Made by a program: the position numbers and the translations under genes. From Bryobacteraceae bacterium (GTDB lineage: Bacteria > Acidobacteriota > Terriglobia > Bryobacterales > Bryobacteraceae), in contig JAICJH010000005.1 of assembly GCA_025928545.1 (NCBI GenBank), forward strand, positions 105,502 to 169,501: 64,000 nucleotides of DNA. Direction: 5' to 3'. Under the pieces are notes generated by a model. The model had not been told where the DNA came from and searched no databases. It saw nothing but the letters and a program-made list of their open reading frames with translations. Of the stretch, positions 61,376 through 64,000 are shown one piece after another (positions within the stretch are counted from its first letter, which is position 1; each line of letters begins with the position of its first letter).

Positions 61376-62281
61376 GTGCTGGAACAAGCGGGCCTGACCA
61401 CCAGGCAATCGCCCTTCGTCGAGCACGAGCGACACGAAGGCCACGTCTTCATCGAACAGCCCTACGAACTCTATTCCGAAGCTAATCAGGAAGCGTGGCG
61501 CAAGCTCTTCTCCCGCATGCGCCCCCGCTGGGACCGCTACGCCAACGCCAGGTTCCTCGAAGGCATCGATCTGCTCCATCTCGACCCGGCTCGCATTCCG
61601 CGTCTCACCGATATCAACCGTCGTCTCGGCCCGCTCACTGGCTTCGAAGCGAAAGCGGTGAGCGGCTACATCCCCGCGTTTCTGTTCTTCGACTGCCTCC
61701 GCAACCGCCGCTTTCCCACCACCGTCACCATCCGCCCCGCGGGAGCCCTCGCCTACCTCCCCGAGCCGGACATTTTTCATGACGTCGCCGGACATGTTCC
61801 CATGCACACGGACAAGGCCTTCGCGGCAACCCTGGTCCGCTTCGGCGAATGCGCGCGAACGGCGGCAGAAATCGCAGCCGGCATCCACGATCCGGACGAA
61901 CGGGTGCACCGCCTCAGCAGCATCATGCGCGCCATGGCCCGTTTCTTCTGGTTCACCATTGAGTTCGGGCTCATGAAATCCCCCGACGGTCTGCGAGTCT
62001 ACGGCAGCGGCCTGCTGAGTTCGTTCGGCGAAATCGAACACGCCATTGCCGCGCCCGACGTCCAGCGCTATCCGCTCCAGCCGGAGTGGGTAATCAATCA
62101 GGGTTTCGCGATCGACCGCTACCAGCCCTTGCTCTTCGTCGTGGACTCGTTCGACCACCTGTTCACGCTGGTGGATACGCTCGAAAAATGGATGCGCTCC
62201 GGCAAGTTGAACCACGTCGCACCCGGCGAACCGGAAGTGAACGAGAAGGATTTGAACAGTTTTCTGAGCGGGATGCGCTGA
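61376..62281 (+). CDS. phhA: Phenylalanine 4-monooxygenase
   Basis: The 301-residue biopterin-dependent aromatic amino acid hydroxylase carries the iron site HDVAGHVPMH (two histidines) with a glutamate downstream in VRFGE, and LPEPDIFHDVAGH, VSGYIPAFLFFDCL and FFWFTIEFGLM. It oxidises phenylalanine to tyrosine with O2 and tetrahydropterin. The start is GTG at 61376. It is the short bacterial form without a regulatory ACT domain. The dehydratase that recycles the cofactor (PhhB) is not adjacent. Confidence 0.92.
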   Translation: MLEQAGLTTRQSPFVEHERHEGHVFIEQPYELYSEANQEAWRKLFSRMRPRWDRYANARFLEGIDLLHLDPARIPRLTDINRRLGPLTGFEAKAVSGYIPAFLFFDCLRNRRFPTTVTIRPAGALAYLPEPDIFHDVAGHVPMHTDKAFAATLVRFGECARTAAEIAAGIHDPDERVHRLSSIMRAMARFFWFTIEFGLMKSPDGLRVYGSGLLSSFGEIEHAIAAPDVQRYPLQPEWVINQGFAIDRYQPLLFVVDSFDHLFTLVDTLEKWMRSGKLNHVAPGEPEVNEKDLNSFLSGMR

Positions 62282-62332
62282 AGCGTGCCGGTTTCCCAAA
62301 TGATAGAATTCGGATTCCCCCACTCTACCCAT

Positions 62333-63601
62333 ATGACTAATCCGATGGCCCGTCCCCTGGCGGAAGCCGATCCCGATATCTACCGGCTGATTCAGAAAGA
62401 GGCTGACCGCCAGAACGGTCAGATCGAACTGATCGCCAGCGAAAATTTCACCTCCGAAGCCATCCTCGAAGCGACCGGCAGCGTCCTCACCAACAAGTAC
62501 GCCGAAGGCTATCCAGGCAAGCGCTACTACGGCGGCTGCGAGTTTGTCGATCAGGTGGAAGACATCGCCCGCGACCGCGCCAAAAAACTCTTTGGCGCCG
62601 AATACGTCAACGTCCAGCCGCACTCCGGATCACAGGCCAATCAGGCCGCCTTCGCCGCAATCCTTCAGCCTGGCGACACCATCATGGGCCTCGACCTCGC
62701 TCATGGCGGCCATCTCACCCACGGCCACAAGCTGAACTTTTCCGGCAAGACTTATCACGTGGTCGGCTATCAGGTCGGCAAAGAAGACGAGCGCGTCGAT
62801 TTTGAACACGTCGCCCGCCTCGCCGATGAGCACAAGCCCAAAATGATCATCGCCGGCGGCAGCGCCTACCCCCGGCAATGGGATTTCGCGAAGTTTCGCG
62901 AGATTGCCGATTCCGTCGGCGCATTTCTCGTAGTCGACATGGCCCACTTCTCCGGCCTGGTGGCCGCCGGCCTGCATCCCAACCCCTGCGAATACGCGGA
63001 CATCGTCACCTCCACCACCCACAAAACGCTGCGTGGACCCCGCTCCGGCCTCATCCTCGCGCGCGAAAAATACGGTGCCGCCATCGACAAAAACGTATTC
63101 CCCGGCGTTCAGGGCGGACCCCTCATGCACGTAGTCGCGGCCAAAGCCGTCTGCTTCCTCGAAGCCCTCCAGCCCGAGTTCAAGGAATACCAGGCGCAGG
63201 TGATCGCCAACGCGAAAGCGCTGGCCATGGGCATGCGCGCTGAAGGCTTCCGTGTGGTTTCCGGCGGTACCGATACCCATTTGCTTCTGCTCGATGTCTT
63301 CTCCAAAGGCGTGCGTGGCCGCGAAGCCGAAAACGCCCTCGACGCCGCCCGCATCACGGTCAACAAAAACGCCATCCCCTTCGATACCAATCCTCCGATG
63401 AACCCCAGCGGCATCCGCCTGGGCAGCCCCGCCGTTACCACCCGGGGCTTCAAAGAACGCGAGATGCAGGAAGTGGCATCCTGTATTGCCGACGTTGTGC
63501 GCGATATCAATTCCGAGGAAACCATCGCCGCCGTTCGCGCGCGTGTCCAGGCTCTCACGGACCGCTTCCCCCTTTACAGTTGGCGGCGTTCGCAGGCATA
63601 A
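62333..63601 (+). CDS. glyA: Serine hydroxymethyltransferase
   Basis: The 422-residue PLP enzyme interconverts serine and glycine with tetrahydrofolate. It shows [19 protein letters not shown], the strand [19 protein letters not shown], and the PLP-lysine segment [20 protein letters not shown] 62333 gives the usual length; an earlier start at 62285 would add residues unlike SHMT. It follows phhA by 51 bases in the same direction. Large frames on the opposite strand here are shadows. Confidence 0.96.
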   Translation: MTNPMARPLAEADPDIYRLIQKEADRQNGQIELIASENFTSEAILEATGSVLTNKYAEGYPGKRYYGGCEFVDQVEDIARDRAKKLFGAEYVNVQPHSGSQANQAAFAAILQPGDTIMGLDLAHGGHLTHGHKLNFSGKTYHVVGYQVGKEDERVDFEHVARLADEHKPKMIIAGGSAYPRQWDFAKFREIADSVGAFLVVDMAHFSGLVAAGLHPNPCEYADIVTSTTHKTLRGPRSGLILAREKYGAAIDKNVFPGVQGGPLMHVVAAKAVCFLEALQPEFKEYQAQVIANAKALAMGMRAEGFRVVSGGTDTHLLLLDVFSKGVRGREAENALDAARITVNKNAIPFDTNPPMNPSGIRLGSPAVTTRGFKEREMQEVASCIADVVRDINSEETIAAVRARVQALTDRFPLYSWRRSQA

Positions 63602-63619
63602 TCGCCACAGGCCGCCCAC

Positions 63620-64000
63620 GTGAAAATTGCGCTCGACGTTCGCCGGATTCGCGACTTTGGCGTCGGCACGTACATCCGCAACCTTCTGCGCGCACTCGCG
63701 GCGCAGCATTCGCCGCACGAATTCCATCTGGTCTGCGCCGCCGAAGACCAGCCGCAGATTCCCGAACTACCCGCTAATTTCCAGATTGAAATCTACAACC
63801 GGCGCGATTCGGCCCGCGCCGACCATTTCGGCCTGCCGCAGTTTCTCACCAAACTCGGCGTGGATCTGACCCATATCCCCTTCCATCGCGTGCCGCTCAT
63901 GATGCGGCAGCCCTACGTCGTGACCATTCACGATCTCAGCAGCCTGTTCTATGACGATGCAACCGGAATGCTGCACGCCGCCCGCGTCTTCCGCCTGAAG
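63620..64000 (+). CDS. GT4-like glycosyltransferase, partial (window edge)
   Basis: An open frame starts with GTG at 63620 and runs to the window end without a stop, giving 127 residues. It begins KIALDVRRIRDFGVGTYIRN, a GT4-type first strand and acceptor loop, and includes VVTIHDLSSLFY, the VHD-type loop of mannosyl/GT4 enzymes (mtfB-like). The start lies 18 bases after glyA. The donor-binding half is cut off. Confidence 0.75.
   Translation, partial: MKIALDVRRIRDFGVGTYIRNLLRALAAQHSPHEFHLVCAAEDQPQIPELPANFQIEIYNRRDSARADHFGLPQFLTKLGVDLTHIPFHRVPLMMRQPYVVTIHDLSSLFYDDATGMLHAARVFRLK

Noticed and set aside
61352..62623. 423-codon reverse frame over phhA and glyA
   Set aside because: The forward strand has clear phenylalanine hydroxylase and SHMT motifs; the reverse frame is a codon-bias shadow.
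62630..63727. 365-codon reverse frame over glyA
   Set aside because: It is antisense to well-conserved SHMT motifs and has no recognisable domain.

Overview
The window is 64 kb of a moderately high-GC, Gram-negative-type chromosome. I read it as probably an acidobacterium (Solibacter/Bryobacter-like). That placement is inference from gene content and style: MtrA/B/C-type multihaem cytochromes, LolA-like secreted proteins, a lone hpnE, overlapping metX-metW, and many GTG/TTG starts. No rRNA, tRNA, CRISPR array or insertion sequence was found.

Region 1 (0.4-23.3 kb) is a surface-polysaccharide locus. A NusG/RfaH-type antiterminator paralogue heads it. After an oppositely oriented secreted beta-helix protein come a Wzx-type flippase, a possible substrate-activation cassette (HAD phosphatase, APH-type kinase, nucleotidyltransferase fused to a degenerate HAD domain), a WavE-like protein, glycosyltransferases of families GT2 and GT4, and a Wzy-type polymerase. 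A sugar C-methyltransferase is followed by two tandem GDP-mannose-dehydratase homologues, which suggests a branched GDP-deoxysugar. The locus ends with PglC-, PglD-, PglE- and PglF-like genes, the set that makes UDP-N,N'-diacetylbacillosamine and loads it on the lipid carrier. Base composition shifts visibly near 19.8-20.2 kb, between pglD and pglE.

Region 2 (23.3-30.7 kb) is mixed: hpnE, a small secreted protein, an FUSC-type transporter, priA, and nagA on the opposite strand.

Region 3 (30.9-38.8 kb) is the most striking part: an apparent outer-membrane electron conduit. It holds a DmsE/MtrA-type periplasmic decahaem cytochrome, an MtrB/PioB-type barrel, an OmcA/MtrC-type decahaem lipoprotein, a NapC/CymA-type tetrahaem quinol dehydrogenase with one CX4CH haem site, and three monohaem cytochromes, one fused to a helix-hairpin-helix domain. 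Together they could carry electrons from quinol across the periplasm and outer membrane. Strong hairpins and two structured leaders lie between the genes.

Region 4 (38.8-46.8 kb) has a GntR/YtrA-type repressor whose own promoter contains an inverted repeat and appears to drive a leaderless message, with an ABC ATPase and two paralogous large membrane proteins. A SulP transporter and a secreted protein with PGG(T/Q)(Y/I) repeats follow.

Region 5 (46.8-64 kb) is largely housekeeping: modBC without modA, a CrtC/AttH-like protein, metX-metW, a GntR regulator with a sodium:solute symporter, lepA, ribH-nusB, an isolated nuoB, LolA-like secreted proteins, an HGSNAT-like acyltransferase, phenylalanine hydroxylase, glyA, and the start of another GT4 gene cut by the window edge. 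Two copies of a roughly 60-base dispersed repeat lie beside lepA and nusB.
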